DNA of 60,000 nt from Polytrichum commune (taxonomy: Eukaryota > Streptophyta > Polytrichopsida > Polytrichales > Polytrichaceae): contig OX485807.1 in assembly GCA_950295325.1 (NCBI GenBank), positions 12,367,001 to 12,427,000 of the forward strand. The letters run 5' to 3'. Both the position numbers and the translations under genes were made by a program. Below are positions 11,850 through 24,985 of the stretch, in pieces. Below the pieces are notes generated by a model. That model was not told where the DNA came from. It worked only from the letters and a program-made list of their open reading frames with translations, and did no database searches. Within the stretch, counting starts at the first letter, position 1, and every line of letters starts with the position of its first letter.

Positions 11850-14800
11850 ATGGAGGCACGAAGTCGAAGAGTTGGTGGTGGATTTCCTGGATATGATGGA
11901 CCTGCACTGCCTCGTGCTATGCGCTCCTCTCGGGTACAAATTGCGCCTCATCTTGATACACTTTGAATGTTTGTGACTAAATTCTATATAGCTATTGACT
12001 AAACATTAATTAGTTGTATTTGGAGAGTTGCATAGAAGGACGTGTACAAGTACATCCTTTTTGTTTTTATTAATTTGTTTCCAATACAGTGCCGAGCAGG
12101 TGAAGCTGCCAAACGACAGTCCAATACCCTTGCGCGGACTGGAGTTTTTGATCTGCTGGCCACTGTGGCCGGCCAGATACTACAGGATGATGGAGTCCAG
12201 GAACCAAATATGACCAAACAGGGGCATCACGAGGTTTGCAAAGAGAAATCACTCTCTGCAGATTCTCAGCTAACAAGTCTGGAGAGCAAAGACCTTAGCT
12301 CTATTGATAAACCTCAATGTAGGGGAGAAGCTCTGGCCAATGTGGACCATACTAGTATGTACACCATGAAAGAGGATGCCTCTCTTCAAGTCAACAGTGA
12401 CGGGGAGACCATGAGCTGTTTGGTGGGGACTCCATCACAGGAAGAAGAGCGTAAATCTTTTGTAAAGGAAATTTCAGTGGATGAAGGCCATGTTGCACCT
12501 GTACATATCAATTCCTCACCACTTGAAGATCAAGTGAGCTTCTTGCTGAATTTTCCTCTTTGTGGCTTTCATTATCTTGTTACAGGCTAATTTTTGTTCG
12601 AGAAGACATGGGAGCTAAAGTGTAGACACATAGACTATTGCTTGATAAACACATGTAATGCTTTTGGTACACGTGAAATTATAATCATAACTCGTGATTG
12701 TCCTTCTCTTGAACATTTTCAGTAGCAGGATCTGAAATGCACAAATTCAACATCAAACATAATCATGGAATCCCTGATTACTTCTTACTTTTGAATATGG
12801 CATTTTCTGATCTGCAATTTTTTATTTCAAGTATGTGCCTTTAGAGGTGTCTGGCCCTCATCATTGACGTGTTGACCACACTGTTTTCCAGGTTATTCCA
12901 CCTGCATGTGATAGTGACATGTCAACCACACAGGTGGTACCGAGTCCAGCGTCTCCTTCCATTGAGATCAAAGAGGTGTTGTTGGCTCCTGAAGTGTATG
13001 GGGGAAGTACAGAAGTTGAGCAATGTCCTCTTAACAAGCTTCATGAGCCTCTTACATCCAAAGAGTTAGCATCAGAGCTCAATATGGAAGAAAGTAAGCA
13101 AGTAGCTCTGGAGACTGTTGAGGAAAGCAATAAGATGGAGGTTGATGTGGTAGTCATTGTAGATAATATATCAAAAGATTCGGGCATCAACACTCTTGAC
13201 ATGTTGGAAGGATCTGAAACAAAAATGAACCGTTTTGACCCGTTAGATGGCATAAAGGCTGCATCGGTCACCATCAATGAGGGAATGCAGCGACCTTTCA
13301 AAGAATCAGTGAACTCAACACCAGAGATACAAATGCAGTGTAAGATCTCAGAGAGTGAAGAATTTGGCGAGTCAGCGGAGCTAACAGATGTCACTGATGT
13401 GAAGGAAGACGAGATGACATGCACAGAAGTCGAGGATAAGAGCATGCTTGTTGGTTCAAATAATCAACCTATGGCTGCAACTTCTGCAAATTTTCAGGTT
13501 GCTACTCCAGGGTTGGGAGAGGGCCAAAGCACCAGACCTATGGTGAAGAGGGTGATGAGCAAAATGGATGGAAAATTCTACAAGAGGGAACGTGGGCACC
13601 GTTCCTCTCAGCGCCTTCATCCCGAGACAATGACGAAAACTTTAGATTCTTATAGTAAGAGCTTGAAAATTCGGAAGGCCGCCAAAGTCATCAAGCGCAA
13701 CTATGTTGCTGGAACAAGGACTAAGCGCCATCATGCAGAAATGGAATCAACAGATTCAGGGTCAAGCGAAGGTAGGTCTTTGTTTGGTTATTCCAAAAGA
13801 GCATTTAATGTTGCTGTTGTTTATAGTTATTAAAGAAATTGTACAAACGTGGTTTTATTTATGTTCATTTATAGTAGTATATGTGCTTGCATCAGATACT
13901 GAGTGATTAAGCCATGACAAAGGAAAATGAAATGATCTGTGTTAATTCTCACAATGTGTGTTTGAGATATATGCCACAGTCATGTCACTCTCAAAGCGTC
14001 TACAAAGACAGATGGTGATATTTATACCGGCCTTCTATGAGGCTGCAAACAGCAAGCTAAGAAGGTCTGTATTTATCTGCATTGTGCAAAATTGTTGCAG
14101 ATTCTAGGTATGGAAAGAAATCTTTCTTCAGTGGAATGGCTGCTTACACACGGCAGAGAACAACAAGAGGCTTGCCAACCAAAAGGACTAAGATTGCTGA
14201 TGGAAACTCCAGAATAGCTCCAGATTTGCACTTGGATACTAGTGATCTCATGGACATGGGATACGAGTGTGTAGATGGTGAGCCTCCTGCGGCTGCAGCT
14301 AAGCTCCGTAGTGGTATGTCCCATGTCCTGTATGATGACATGCCCTGTATCAACGTTGTTTGTCATATTTCCTACTGGGTTTTAATAGCATGCTTGATGT
14401 TGTCCTGCATTTGCCACGTTGATTGATATTTTGGAGTCTGGTCTCGTTCAAAATTGTGGAATTAAATGTTGTGATTATGCTCAAACTTTTCATGTCTGTA
14501 GATTAATTTCTTGGCGTTTAATGATTTTCAATAAAATGTGTTGGTGAGTGGAGAAGTGGCTGAAACTGATGGATGTTGCTTGCTTATGCAGCTAAGGCTG
14601 CGAGTGTTGCCTCTTCCCCAACTGGCAGATCAGCAAGGCTCTCTTCCAAGAAGTCATTAGAACCACATGGTATACTTCATAGAAGATCGAGGGCTGCCCT
14701 CAACTGTCCTTTAGAAATTTGGGAATTGTGGCCACACAGGCCTTGTCATCTTGTTTGTTGTAAATTGCCAGTTGTGCTCGACACTGTAATTCACAACACT

Positions 14801-16856
14801 GATATTCTTGCTTGGTCCTGGATGATGCAGTGAAGCTCAGTATCAAATCCTTTACTGTTCCAGAGCTTTTTGTGGATTTACCAGAAACAGCAAGTGTTGC
14901 AAGTCTCAAGGTGAGAATGAGTACATTCATACCTCATGAGGATGTGAGGTCAGTGCTTAATAGTAGAATTTGGACAGCATTGATTTTGTATTGCAATGAG
15001 TTACTTGATTCTCATTTCTGAGTTCTATCTCACATCCAATTTGTTGACTTTTGTTTACTTCAGAGAGCAGTCATGGATGCAGCTATGAATCTGCTAGGGG
15101 GGGGCCTCCGTGTGCGAGTGCTAATGCAGGGAAAGAAGGTTCCTGATGAAGCTGCGACTCTGTCACAGATTGGCATATCTCGAAATGCAAAGCCAGAGTC
15201 TCTGGGATTCATGCTGGAGCCTAGTCCTGTTCTGACCTCAGCCTCTGCGTCAGCTGAAGATCCCTTGCTTGTTCTCTCACGCGCTGCCAATCCACCAACA
15301 CCTCGGTAGGCACTAACTGGTGTTTCTATCCTGATCCTTGTTAGCAGTCTTCACTCCTTTATCCTGTCTGTTGTGATTGTTGTCTGTGTTCTTTCTTTCT
15401 TTGGGAGAGATCGTTGTTATTGCTGTCAGCACATTTGAACTTATTGTTCATCATATAGGATCTGAGACATATTTATGTCCTGTTGCAGGTTTCCTGTATA
15501 TGGTGTTCCTGGACTTTCTGGTGTTGGTGATGGAGGTATTCGGTGTCCAATTAAAGGACGGCCAAGCAAATCCAGTGGAACTGTTGTTGATCCGGATCCT
15601 TCCTATGTGCCACCTTCCCTCTCCAGTGATGAAGAGGGTTACATTGATGGGAAGCGCGCAGGGGTTACATTCTCTGTAACTCCTGATGAATCTGTGAAAG
15701 GATGCAGTGGTAGTAAGAGTAATAAACATGTGAATGAGCGAATGGCTCTTTCTCCTCACCCAACCCGTGTGGCTGCAGCTGGGGCTTTAGCAGCAATACG
15801 GGCACAGGCTGATGCTAGTAGTAGGCGTGCAAGGAATGAAGTAGATTCATCGTCTACTCCACCACATACTTCTGTGCATAATGCAATTGTGGCTGGCTCG
15901 GGAGCTATTATATTGCATCCAGGTCTGGGCACTGGTGAAAGTCTTCCAGGCATGGCTCTGGTTCCCATGCGCAATAAGATATCCCGTGCCCTTGATAATG
16001 GCAAGCGCCGTGTGCGGCGTCCTTTCAGTGTTACGGAGGTGGAGGCTCTTGTCCATGCTGTGGAGAAGCTTGGGACTGGCAGGTATATGTCCTCCCCATG
16101 CAGCATTTGTTTTGTAAACATTCAAGCAAGTGGGTGGGTGGTGCATTTCTCTGCACACATTACTTGTGAGTGATGTGTCCTCTCTACTCTGATTGTTGTG
16201 CTTCTTACGCTGCACATGTACAGTAGTAAGTGTTCAAGCCTTCTATTCCGAGTCTATGCTGAATAGACAATGTGAGGTCTTGTTTGAATTGGACAGTCTG
16301 ATTTTGCAAATATTAGTGCCGATTGGAATTGAGGCTGCATATTGAGGCTCTATCAGTGAGGGAAGATGTTGAAAGCATTCATGAGTCTCCAGCACTGGTT
16401 GGTTAATCTGGTACTGAATTTCGTTTGCTTGTGGAAACAGGTGGCGTGATGTGAAGTTGCGTGCTTTTGAGCAGGCAAAACATAGGACATATGTCGATCT
16501 CAAGGTACACCTTTCTTTGTCGTTTTATGGACACATTTTAGAGTCAGTTATATTTGTGCTATTAATTTCCTTCCTTCCTTGTGCGTGAAGCTTTTCTGTT
16601 ACAAGTGGTACAGTGGTGCCAAACCAAACCATGATTGGGTATTTGGGTGGTGGATGATCTCTGGAGAGTTTTTTCTTAGCAACTGCTGATTCTCATTTTA
16701 CAGGACAAGTGGAAGACTTTGGTGCACACTGCTCGGATTGCCCCACACCAGCGCAGGGGGGAGCCTGTTCCTCAAGATTTACTTGAGAGGGTGACTCGTG
16801 CTCATGCTTTTTGGACTGCACATGCAGCCAAGCAGCAAGCTGACATTGACTTCTAG
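11850..16856 (+). CDS. TRFL: Telomere repeat-binding protein, TRFL/TRP class (ubiquitin-like + telobox Myb)
   Basis: Ten coding exons: 11850-11933, 12090-12533, 12892-13771, 14101-14313, 14592-14669, 14831-14910, 15064-15305, 15489-16082, 16441-16504, 16704-16856. All junctions are GT-AG and phases agree, giving 943 residues. The ATG at 11850 follows an in-frame TGA three codons upstream. Visible parts: an N-terminal block ending VFDLLATVAGQIL (47-59), as in plant TRPs; a long acidic, Ser-rich middle; a basic stretch (about 450-490); a ubiquitin-like domain (about 567-633, starting VKLSIKSFTVPEL, then LLGGGLRVRVLM); KRRVRRPFS, likely nuclear targeting and Myb entry (847-854); and a telobox Myb domain with W873 and telobox VDLKDKWKTL (890-899). 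A C-terminal RRGEPVPQDLLERV extension follows, as in class members that bind DNA without dimerising. Known family role: nuclear, binding TTTAGGG repeats and affecting telomere length. Myb residues are split over exons 8-10, so retention of intron 8 or 9 would abolish DNA binding. Family assignment is firm; exact orthologue is not. Confidence 0.95.
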
Positions 16857-17990
16857 ACAAGGAAGCACCTACTCCTACAAGGAAGCACACAGATTCAAGA
16901 TGCACAGGAATTTGTGTTCGATCCAGTGGATGGATTTCCGGAGCTTCTTCTGCAATCGGTACGGCAACAAATGCTTTTATGGACCTTGCCTCCCTGCATA
17001 TGATACAGAGGTGTTCCATGCCGCCTGTCCACCAACAACATTGCTTCCTGACATCTCATCGCATGCCAGCCGCCCATCCCACCTGGGGGTGCCTGTAAAG
17101 TGTAACTCTCAAGGGCCCAGTTGTTCATTTCTAGGTTTTTCTGTTTGTACCATCCATTTAAATCTCTGTAGGACATCAACAATAGCTGTGACTACTGTCC
17201 ATGTTCATTCTTCCCATGGAAACAACAATAAGAGACACATCAGCCTGGAGAGGACTCACCCCATCCTAGCACAGCATGGAAAAAAGCCTCTAGAAGACTA
17301 GAGAAGAAGACTTGGAGACGGGCTTGTTTTTCCCCTTCCCACCTTCTTCCTCCCAGGCGTGCTCTCCCCCACAAAGATCGAATCCAGTTGAAGTGGCTTC
17401 GGGGCTTAATTCAGCTGCGGTAGTACATACAGAACAGGCAGTTCGCATTTCAGACTGTAGATGGGTCCCCATTTTTATGCTGTTTATATTGTATATCAAT
17501 TGGCCCCTCCCCCCCTCCTTTGTAGTGTAGTCTTAGTTTGTGTCCTTTTTAACACACCTCAACGACGAATTTGCCGACATCCCATCCCACACCGCAGTCT
17601 GCCATTGCCCCTGAGCTCAGCTCCCACTGCTTGGTCACCACTGGAAAATGGAGCCTCGTGGATTTCTCCGCCCTTCCTTTTGCAGGTCCTTGTATAGGGG
17701 TCCAACCCCAGTTATGATTGAATTCAGCATTATCTTTCTTACACCCCTCCCCTCAACTACTCCACTGCCTCTTCATCCATCTCTCATTTCATTTCATTTC
17801 ATTTCATTTCCCTTCCCTTCCCTTTCCGAGTCCTCTCGATCAATGTGCTGCCACAGCAGTGCACTCTTACTACGCCCTCAGTTTCTTGTGTTCCTGAACA
17901 CTAGCTGTCGTGTAGCAGCTCGAGTGTGTGGCCTTCAAGTTTTCTATGCCTCTTGCTACCAGAGAGACGTTATGAACGCAGGTGGCTAAG
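16857..17990 (+). other. Probable 3' UTR and downstream flank of the TRFL gene
   Basis: No further exon is needed after the stop at 16854-16856. The next ~700 bp are mixed-composition, UTR-like sequence. An AT-rich patch near 17475-17500 is followed by a C-rich tract. I see no unambiguous AATAAA, so the poly(A) site is not assigned. Open frames here (16798-17301, 17648-17989) read through UTR and simple repeats and have no recognisable content. Confidence 0.4.
17784..17811 (+). repeat. (CATTT)n microsatellite
   Basis: About five tandem copies of a CATTT pentamer, followed by CCTTCC repeats. Confidence 0.85.
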
Positions 17991-19496
17991 ATACAAGTGA
18001 GCCAATTTTTATGATGTTTTGTCAGGCTCAAATGTCTAGCAAGACGAGAGAGCTGAAGAGATTAGATGAAGCATTGCTTTATCCCTCAGGAGTGGGGGAT
18101 GATGAACGAGCTGCGAAAGCAATACGCACTCTTTACTATGCCCTTTTTGTGTTCATGAACTAGGTCTAGTGTCCCAACTCGTGGCTTGGCATAACAACTA
18201 AACCTTCAACTTTCCAAGGTTTCTAGTGGGAGAGAGAGCTTTGAAATTGGAGTAAGGAACCATGGTGCACATCGAATCCCCCCCTAAAAGCTTCCAATCC
18301 AGTTAGGGTTAGGCCTGGCCTGTCACGATTTTGGCCCCAATTGGGAAAACCGATACTTTAGGAATGGAAGAGCTGCAACTATTTTACGTCTAAGCTTTCT
18401 AGCATGCTGCTATTGTTACTCAAGGGAATAATACAGTTGTATATAACGCTCCACCATGCTCAATGTTTGGTTTCTATAAACATGGTCCTCCCTTGTGCAC
18501 ATTTAGTCTCATTATTTAACATCTACCCCTGTTGATTCTAGCATCTATCAGCGTCTCCCAAACCCGATCCTGTGCGAAATGAAACATAGTGATTCCTTTG
18601 AAGAATGTCGCGTCACAATTCTCGGCTTTCAGCTGTTTCAGTTCATCATTTTAGAACTGGTATGTAGGTAATTCCAGATGTTCGAGTAGTCTGGAATTAT
18701 GCACACATTGTGCGATAACAAACGAAAAACACTGCGATCACACACACAATCACACGGTTGTAAATGCATGAAAAGAAACCAATAACACTCGCACATGACG
18801 CACAACGACAAAGATGTGGGAAGAAGTCTTGCTTGATATTTCGGGGATTTGGAGGATGAGGTCAACCCCTGCTTTAGTTTGGAACTGGCCACAATGTGCG
18901 GAATGACCTAATTCCCAGTTTTAGAATGGAGTCCATATAGAGAAAAGATATTGTTTGCCTCATGTAGAGTACGTGTGGTGTCAAGAACGTGCCCTATGGA
19001 TTTGTGGAGGGTGGTGCACAAGAATGATTTTCCTTTTCACAGCAAGGGAACGCTCGAGGGTGGTGCATTCCACTGTTGAATGCCTTGATACTTGCGCGTT
19101 TCGTACGGTGCATGTTAGACTTTGTAGAAGCAAATCTTTGCGTTCAACTATTTTAGTTCAACGCATAGAAACGCAGTAGATAGATTCTAGAGAGAGGAGT
19201 ATGCTTTGCTTGATGTGAAGTAGGGTATGACCCTCGAGACTGTCCACTATGAATACTGTATGTTGTGCTAAATTATCCATCAGTCGGAGAGTTGCATTGA
19301 CAGGGGGAGAGAAAAACTTGTTGCAGCTTATGCCATCCATGTTACAAAAACCTACCCCCAGTAGATTTGTGGTTGATGCATTTCAAATGTGGCCCAAGAT
19401 ATTAATTTGGGATATTTGAAGCTAATTCCGACGTCAACCTTATCCAAAATAAGTAACCTCCAACATACACAACGTGCTAGGACTGATGAATGGAGT
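17991..19496. other. Gene-free intergenic DNA
   Basis: No coding sequence recognised. Composition is moderate, with a short C run near 18278-18285. 18950-19400 contains repeated GGGTGGTGCA-type phrases (AGGGTGGTGCACAAG, AGGGTGGTGCATTCC) that may belong to the retroelement fragment immediately downstream. Confidence 0.4.
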
Positions 19497-19697
19497 GAAC
19501 CGGTCGAGTTTGAGAAATAATTGGTTGAAGTTCAAGACTGCAGGGGACTTACGGATCATTTTAGAGGAATCTATAGTGGAATATACCTCGGATTAATAAA
19601 GAAAAACCGGAAGATCGAAACATGTAACCCAGTTGGGCTTGGAATCACTAGGATTTATGCCCAAAAATCTTCCCGGACACTGGTTGAGGAGATTTTT
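19497..19697 (+). repeat. Dispersed repeat also present at 41822-42020
   Basis: Shares the order GTTGAAGTTCAAGACTGCA, CGGA-G-TTCAGAGG-ATTC-type sequence, AAGAAAAACCG, then CCGATT/CCCGGAC-containing sequence with 41822-42020 in the same orientation. The two copies are clearly diverged. Probably a fragment of a retroelement family; no protein domain seen. Confidence 0.5.
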
Positions 19698-20838
19698 GTG
19701 AGATGAACGAGGGGACAGATCTTATGCAATAGTTCTAATTCCTTTCTCAGCGAGGTGATGTAGGGTGAAGGAATCAGAAGCTCACAAAATATCTTCAGCA
19801 TACATGCTACACGCTTAGTAGCAAATTGACCCTACTTGACCGAGAATTAGTGTGGGTGGTTCAATGAACGTGTTGGCTGGTCGGCGGAAACAAGGGAACC
19901 GGAAATCCAAGTTCAAAATTCCTCAAGTTGTGCATAAAAATGTGTGTCCGAGTTCTGAAGAAGTGCACATGGTATTAAAGAGGTTAGTAGTGTTAACATG
20001 AGTGCATGATAATGGAGAATTAGCGTAGCATGTGACATTATGGAGTAACACAAAGTCAACTTTGCAAAAATGATGATAATGACAATGATGACAACGAGAT
20101 GTGTGCAAGCGTGTGGTTTAAATGCTTTGGTGGATTATTTTAATGTCGAAACCTGTGATATATGGGAGAGAAGGTGGCAATAACGAGGGAGATTTAAATT
20201 GAGCACATCCGTTCCCTAGGGTTTCATGATATAAGAAAGGGAGTGACATTACGGAGGTTAGGGTATATTCATGTTCAAGATCATTGAGCCTACACACCAA
20301 GACTAGAGCTTACTCATCCATTGGGAAGGCGTAAATGTAGAGAGATATTTAACCGATTTGATGGCAAAAACTAACATCAAAGATCCCAAATTAGACTAGT
20401 GGAACTCATCTGAAATGAATCAACCCTCATATATGGGCGTTGTTTTTACTAGAGCCCCTTCATCCATGATGTTCACTTTACCAAGACGTCATGAAGCTCA
20501 AGCAACCAATTGATTTAAAGCGTACGTGTCTTGAGTAGGTTGTTGCAATTTTGTTCACAACAATAATAATTGGAAACAGTGAATTATTGACGAAAACTAC
20601 CTTGTGTTGATGTTGAAATGAAACATTATCTAAGTTGACACCAATGTTGTGCAAGTATCTGGATCAAATTGGGTACCAACAAGGTTATGTGTACATGAAT
20701 AGCACAATTGACCTAATTGTCATCATATCCTTCTAAACCAATATTAATATTCACTTCATATTTACACATATACCATTATAGAAATGGGCATACATATAAC
20801 AAACTGGACTACAAAGTTGGTCACAAATGCTAAAATGA

Positions 20839-20839
<1 letters not shown>

Positions 20840-20868
<29 letters not shown>
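20840..20868 (+). repeat. (ATCT)n microsatellite
   Basis: About seven tandem ATCT tetramers. Confidence 0.95.
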
Positions 20869-20872
<4 letters not shown>

Positions 20873-23178
20873 CATGAACCCCTCTACAAGTTCTCAAATT
20901 TATGATTTATGAGAATGACATCTTCAAAAATAATAATAAGATATGTCCACAAAACAAATGGTTATATTTGGTTCTAAATGCACATTTCATGATCTGAAAT
21001 ATTTTGAACTTGCATAATTTTTCAAAAATATCACTATATTCGGTAGTCAGAGACTTTTTCATGATTTTGAGAATATTTAAGAACATAGTGTTTCAAATAA
21101 AGAACAAGAAAAACACAAGAATATATTCAATGTGACTTAATAAAGTGATTTGCATGGGCTGCACTAACCAATTTAGCACAAATACATGTCATCACAATAA
21201 GAAATTGAACTAGATATTCAATCATTTGCATCTATTTTGAGACTTTTCAAAGTCTCTAATTAACGAATATAGTGATAAATCCTTGAGGCCGTGATGAGCA
21301 TGAGACCTCCATTGAAAAGAAATGTGGAAAAAACATTTTATTTAATTTAAAGCCAATTTTGTTACAAGACTTCTCGTGGTGTTGCAAATTGCTTTTTCAA
21401 ATTTCAGCTACTTCTACCATCTCCAAAAATATTCACACACTTCTTTTGAAGATATAATTCAATTTTAAAAAATAAAAAATAAAAAATCAGTAGACTCTTA
21501 AAAAAATCCTTAATATTCAAATCTAGAATGTGATTTTGAACCTTTCTATTATTGAGCCTTCATAGGGTATATCGATAGTCCAATTTACTACGCTTGCACC
21601 CAATTCCATTTTATCACATGTATACCCATGAAAAAAATGTATGAATGTGTATTGCCATAATCCGACAAGCATAAAAGTCTAAGTAAAAATCTTTCAATAC
21701 CCTTGTACATTGGTACATGAAAAATTGAATACCCACATAACCCCAGGGTCGCAATTCAAACAAATAATTACAGGGGGCTCGTCCAAAAATTTCACAAAGG
21801 CATAGATTATATACACATAATCGTACATATAATCTAGACTATGTTTGAAATTATTTAGATTCAAGAGTTTCAGAAGAGAAGTGGGAGAGAAGCCACTGAG
21901 AGGTTGGGAAGAGAGTTAGGGTTAGGGCTTACAAGCCAAAATAATCTAAATTATCTTCAGATTTTTGTACATTATATAAATTATAATTAGGTGTGATGGA
22001 GACCAGATTATGGACAAGCCCCCCCCTGTCCAAGAGAAAATCCACATTATTTTCAAATTATTCATGTATTATAATACATAGACATGTTCAAATCAAAAAA
22101 ACATTACGTATTATGAACGATCTCAATGTGCACTACATCACTTTATTCTAAAACCTGTAAAATTTTCTTTGGTATGGATGTATAGGGATAGTATGGATGG
22201 ATTATCTGTTACAAATTATTGTGCACTAGTTGCCACCCCGGGCACATAACACTAACACATCACACTAACACATCACACTATTAGCGGGTATCGTTTAAAT
22301 AACACAACCTCCACATATCATTTTTGTTGCAATCTCATTGAGTTGAACTTTGATGTTTGTATTTTGAGACTTGATTTGAAGGTTGATTTTCAAGCAGTAA
22401 GGTCTTCCGGTCAGTGATTTTTCATCTGGTGATCTATCACTAATTTGTGAGTCTTAAATTAGATAATAAAATATTCAGTAAGTTTATTAGATTTTAAAAC
22501 TGATGAAATAGAATACAAGAAAACAATAGAACCGTGAGGCTCTGTCCTTTACTATGAATGACTACAATTGTAGTTGTCCTTTTTGCTCATGCCAGTCCAT
22601 GACTATTTACCATACCTATAATCAAACCTTTCTTGGATTTTGTGCACCTTCTTCTCAAATGCGGGTCAAGGACTGAAGCTACTCATTTATCACCTGAAAT
22701 TTTAAAAATAAATAATTAACAATTGCCAAAATAACTATAATTAACTAGGTATAAATAATTATAGCTAACATCCACATTAATATAAACTATACTAAAAATA
22801 GAAGGTTCAAGTAACGTCCAAGTGCAAACGCAAAGCGGTTAGGAAATTTGCTCTTGAAACAAAGAAGTCGACGCATAGTCTCTGTCCTACAGACAAAATA
22901 AAAAAGATCCCTAACTATTATAAAAATTTGGATGAAATCACCAACTTTTGGATGAATGTGTATGAATTCAAATGAATTTTTTTTATAGTAATCCACATGT
23001 GGTTTTGTCACTCCAAAGATTGTAGCCAAGGTTCCTCCTTCAGAAATTCAAAAATTCAAAAATAAAAAATCACTGCTTCTAGTATGCGTAATTTCTAGAT
23101 TCGTTGTAGGAGGGCAGATTTCTGAATGAGGTTGGCTTGTTTCTCCTTTACCTTGATAAAGATGTAGTTGCTAGGTTT
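20869..23178. other. Gene-free AT-rich DNA
   Basis: Very AT-rich with no coding sequence recognised. There is a short ACACTAACACATC duplication at 22247-22280 and a C run at about 22019-22026. An 80-codon minus-strand frame at 22787-23029 has no recognisable content. Confidence 0.5.
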
Positions 23179-23340
23179 GGGGCCGTTTTACTACACCCAT
23201 AACTAGAGGTCGCAACTAAAAAAAACTTAGGATTTCTCTTTGGTCATGACTAATGTCATTTTGGTAAATATTAGCGCTATTTCACGTCATTTTTTGAAAG
23301 CCTTGGTCATAAGATATAATATAAAGCGGACTTAGACTAT
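23179..23340 (+). repeat. MITE-like element, family F2, copy 3
   Basis: Starts GGGGCCGTTTTACTACACC and ends TATAAAGCGGACTTAGAC. The interior has TTTCTCTTTGGTCATGAC and TTTTTTGAAAGCCTTGGTCAT in the same order as the other copies. Confidence 0.55.
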
Positions 23341-24004
23341 CACTTCATTGTTACCAAGGGTTAAGTCAAGTCCACTTCAGTTTGGACTATTCCAAGTGCT
23401 TTTAGTTGAACCCTATCCACAACGGTCTTGCATGTTGCGGGTATGTTACAAATGTAATGTATGACATCCTTCCACATCCACAAGCACGAGATGGTGGTGT
23501 TTAGATTTTGATGTCTTTTTTCACATCATAATCTTCGAGATGAAAACCATGTTGTTGGATCTATTCCTCACGGTGGAGTAGATTGAAATGCATGCAAAAC
23601 ATATTCATCTTTTTTATTGATCATCAATAACATAGACATACCCAAAACTAACATACAATCTAAAGCCAACACTATGTACCAAAGTCATACATTTGGAGTC
23701 CTCAGATGTATGGTCGTGCTACATTGTGTTGGATTTAGCTATACCTACTTTAATTCACTTCTTGAAATAAATTTGATGGGTGAGTGATAGAATTTTGTAC
23801 TCACATGTTGTTGAGGGTGGGGTTCGATTGATCGGGAACGATGACACATGAAAATAGTATGAAAACAACATCCAACCTCTGCATTGGAATTGAGCACCAA
23901 ATTCCTAATGTTGTGTTGCTCTAAAGTTACAATTTTTAGCATGCAGTGTGTGCCTTATTTGCAAAGATGGAAGACCAACCTGTACTTCGAGAATTACTTA
24001 GAAT

Positions 24005-24090
24005 GATCATCTTAGGGCCCGTTTACACTAATGACCACCTCTTTCCAAAATCTCTCTTTGGTTGAGGTATAAGTGGTGGTCCCATTTCAT
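24005..24090 (+). repeat. Family F3 fragment
   Basis: Begins TTAGGGCCCGTTTACACTAA, followed by GGTTGAGGTATAAGTGGTGG, matching the arms at 1605-1765 and 2290-2425. The start is the best-preserved example of a terminal motif shared by several small elements in this window. Confidence 0.45.
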
Positions 24091-24377
24091 TTTTAAAGAA
24101 GATCATTGAAAGTAAGAGCGATCATGTCAGCATATGCATGAGAAAGTGCCATGGAATTTTCTATATGTATGTTCAAATGTATATAAAGTATGGTGGTCAT
24201 CCAAATTTTGCAACAAGAGAACTCAAACATGTTGGCTTAGTAAGAAATGAAGGTGACCATGTCAACTCTATTAGCAGGTTCGATTTTAACACTATATGAT
24301 ATCATAAAACTTATTAAAGATACATATCTATTTTGGGTATATAGCATTTTTATTTGCATAAAAACCCTATGGTGCAG

Positions 24378-24537
24378 TTTAGGTCCACTTTACACTATGT
24401 TATGTGATGAACACTTTTGAAAAGTGATGTGGATTTCTCTTGGTCATGGTCGTCAAATTTGTCAACCATGGCCAAGAGAAATCCTAAAAAATCATTTTTT
24501 CTCATGTCCCTTGGTCACATGCATAAAATGGCTCTCA
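24378..24537 (-). repeat. MITE-like element, family F2, copy 4 (reversed)
   Basis: On the minus strand it begins GAGAGCCATTTTATGCATG and ends AGTGTAAAGTGGACCTAAAC, in the same layout as copies 1-3. This copy also has an internal foldback: ATTTCTCTTGGTCATGG and its near reverse complement flank a short centre around 24463. Confidence 0.6.
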
Positions 24538-24702
24538 ATACATCTATCACTAGTTTGGATTTAAGATCTTCAAGCCAATTTGATGTTTCCTAGAATCATA
24601 TTATATTTTCTGGTGGACCCAACTGCACAACTTGAAGAACTATCACATGATATATTCCAAGGACAAGACAAATCTAATTCCATTCACAACCTGAAGTTGG
24701 AG

Positions 24703-24985
24703 ATGGCTTATGCCCTTTGTGATGAACTCCAAAGTGCTCAGTTTCTAAAGTCTCAACCATACTTTTTGGGCATGCGCTATACATGTACATTTCAAAATTG
24801 AATTTATGATCCTAGGGTTGAATTGTACATGTTCTTCACATTTGTAGTAGTTGTGGCAAAATAGGTAGAGGTGTAGGGATAGAAGAAGGAGAGTTAAAGT
24901 GAAAAGGAGGAGATAAGTTGCTCATCTCCACACGGTTTATGCCTTTTGTGATGAACTATGAAGTGCTTAACCATTTACTCTTGAA
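24703..24985 (+). repeat. Local direct duplication
   Basis: TTATGCC-TTTGTGATGAACT followed by A-GAAGTGCT occurs near 24707 and again near 24943, about 235 bp apart in the same orientation. Confidence 0.45.
24771..24905 (+). repeat. Direct repeat, copy 1 (partner at 25813-25950)
   Basis: GTACATTTCAAAATT, then CATGTTCTTCACATTTGTAG, then TAGGGATAGAA occur in the same order about 1.05 kb downstream. Non-coding. Confidence 0.6.

Noticed and set aside
16798-17301. Second gene overlapping the TRFL stop
   Set aside because: It is an alternative frame of exon 10 and its 3' flank; the TRFL frame has clear family residues.
22787-23029. Minus-strand 80-residue gene
   Set aside because: No family features, no splice signals, AT-rich context.
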